NCBI RefSeq assembly: GCF_001605895.1
Contig: NZ_LUAW01000013.1
Span: 22,245-86,244 of the forward strand
Direction: 5' to 3'
Length of the DNA stretch: 64,000 nucleotides
Origin: Acinetobacter pragensis
GTDB lineage: Bacteria; Pseudomonadota; Gammaproteobacteria; Pseudomonadales; Moraxellaceae
Below, one piece after another: positions 63,218 through 64,000 of this stretch. Position 1 is the first letter of the stretch. The number at the start of each line of letters is the position of its first letter. A program made the position numbers and the translations under genes. A model generated the notes under the pieces. It made no database searches. It was not told the DNA's origin and was given only the letters and a program-made list of their open reading frames with translations.

Positions 63218-64000
63218 ATGTCTCAGCAAAAACAAGCCATATTTATTACGGGTGCAGGTTCTGGAATTGGACTCGCATGTACACAACTTTTTATAGATAA
63301 AGGTTTTTTTGTTTTCGGTTCTGTCATGAGTCAGCAAGAACAGCAGCAAGTAAACGCTCAATTCCATCATGATTTTATGCCTATTTTAATGGATATTACT
63401 CAAGAACAAGATATTCATAATGCTTTTGACTTGGTAAAAAAACATATAACCAGCATGAAATTCAGAGGATTGATTAATATTGCCGGCGTAATTTACAACG
63501 GCCCTCTTATGGATGTGACTAAACAGCAGTTTGAACACATCTTGGCTGTGAATACCGTCGCAGTTCATATGATGACTAAAATTTTTCTGCCGTTATTGGA
63601 AGCGCAAGACAAAGTCCGCAACAAAGTTATTAATATCAGCTCTCAGAGCGGGCTGCGCACCCTTCCTTTTACTGGCATTTATTCTGCAAGCAAATTCGCT
63701 TTAGAAGCGCTTTCTAATGCTATGCGCTGTGAATATTCAATCTTCGGCATTGATGTTTGCCTAATTGAACCAGGGCAGATTCAAACCCCAATGGCAAAAA
63801 AAATTCTTGAAAATGTTCAGATCAAGCCAAGCCATCCTATTTATGCAGAACCCATGCAGATTTTTTCTGAACGCACTCAAAATTCATTTTCCAAAGGGAT
63901 TCCCATGGAAAAGATTGTTGACACCATCTATACCGCATTTATTTCATCCAATGCTAAAAGCAGATACGAAATACATAGCGACTTCATTCGGGATGCCATT
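63218..64000 (+). CDS. short-chain dehydrogenase/reductase, 3' end beyond the window
   Basis: The frame from the ATG at 63218 (TTAAGGATG upstream) is open to the last base, giving 261 residues without a stop. It has TGAGSGIG (NAD(P) binding), NIAGV (near residue 87), ISSQSGL with the catalytic Ser, and YSASK. Most SDRs are 250-290 residues, so little is missing. It has classical type features and no signal peptide. It probably oxidises an alcohol intermediate of the AraC-controlled pathway, but the substrate is unknown. Confidence 0.88.
   Translation, partial: MSQQKQAIFITGAGSGIGLACTQLFIDKGFFVFGSVMSQQEQQQVNAQFHHDFMPILMDITQEQDIHNAFDLVKKHITSMKFRGLINIAGVIYNGPLMDVTKQQFEHILAVNTVAVHMMTKIFLPLLEAQDKVRNKVINISSQSGLRTLPFTGIYSASKFALEALSNAMRCEYSIFGIDVCLIEPGQIQTPMAKKILENVQIKPSHPIYAEPMQIFSERTQNSFSKGIPMEKIVDTIYTAFISSNAKSRYEIHSDFIRDAI

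Overview
The window looks like an Acinetobacter chromosome (Moraxellaceae). It is AT-rich and densely coded. It carries an mhb-type 3-hydroxybenzoate/gentisate cluster, a MesD/MesX methionine synthase pair, aromatic acid:H+ symporters and FadL-like porins. The genus call is inference from gene content. No tRNA, rRNA, CRISPR array or intact insertion sequence was seen.

Layout. (1) 1-7.9 kb: a compact operon with an alpha/beta hydrolase (cut by the window start), a HyuA/HyuB pair, a MhpB-like extradiol dioxygenase, a protein like 4,5-dihydroxyphthalate decarboxylase, and an MFS carrier. (2) 7.9-13.6 kb: an IclR regulator diverges from an operon of VOC dioxygenase, flavin monooxygenase, FAH-family hydrolase and AAHS transporter. 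(3) 13.6-15.7 kb: a scarred region with a DUF2147-like gene, a VF530-family gene, duplicated terminator/transporter debris, an IS-end-like sequence and diverged repeats. (4) 15.6-21.8 kb: a complete 3-hydroxybenzoate-to-fumarate plus pyruvate route through gentisate, with a divergent LysR gene. (5) 22-23.5 kb: a hipBA toxin-antitoxin locus whose hipA reads as frameshifted. (6) 23.6-28.2 kb: creatine use (creatinase, MHS carrier, GlxA-like regulator) plus a DMT-family carrier. (7) 28.8-39.8 kb: a Fur-box-marked catechol siderophore locus with TonB receptor, diamine-forming decarboxylase, split EntB (separate carrier protein and isochorismatase), EntE, EntC, EntA, a free-standing condensation domain and a ferric-siderophore reductase. 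(8) 40.7-49 kb: a TetR regulator and a second hydroxylase/extradiol dioxygenase/FAH set joined to an acyl-CoA ligase and a FadL-like porin. (9) 49.1-54.3 kb: TSUP carrier, flavin reductase, MesD, MesX and a periplasmic asparaginase. (10) 54.6-64 kb: an AraC-controlled set (SnoaL-like, two MBL-fold proteins, SCP2, VOC, zinc-type oxidoreductase, second FadL-like porin, second AraC) and an SDR cut by the window end.

How it works together. Most of the window is accessory catabolism. Three separate hydroxylase, ring-cleavage dioxygenase and FAH-hydrolase sets occur, plus a fourth ring-cleavage enzyme of the LigB/MhpB type, each set with its own regulator or carrier. Regions 8 and 10 may form one regulon for a hydrophobic substrate: they carry paralogous FadL-like porins and share a 10-bp palindrome in their promoter regions. 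The siderophore locus lacks NRPS multimodules and most resembles a VibH-type pathway that attaches 2,3-dihydroxybenzoate to a simple diamine.

Most notable structure. Two dif-like (XerC/XerD-type) sites lie in the same orientation at 15494-15521 and 28537-28564, each at the end of a longer diverged repeat. Together they bracket the gentisate, hip and creatine genes (about 13 kb). This would fit a dif-bounded mobile module, but it is an inference from sequence resemblance.
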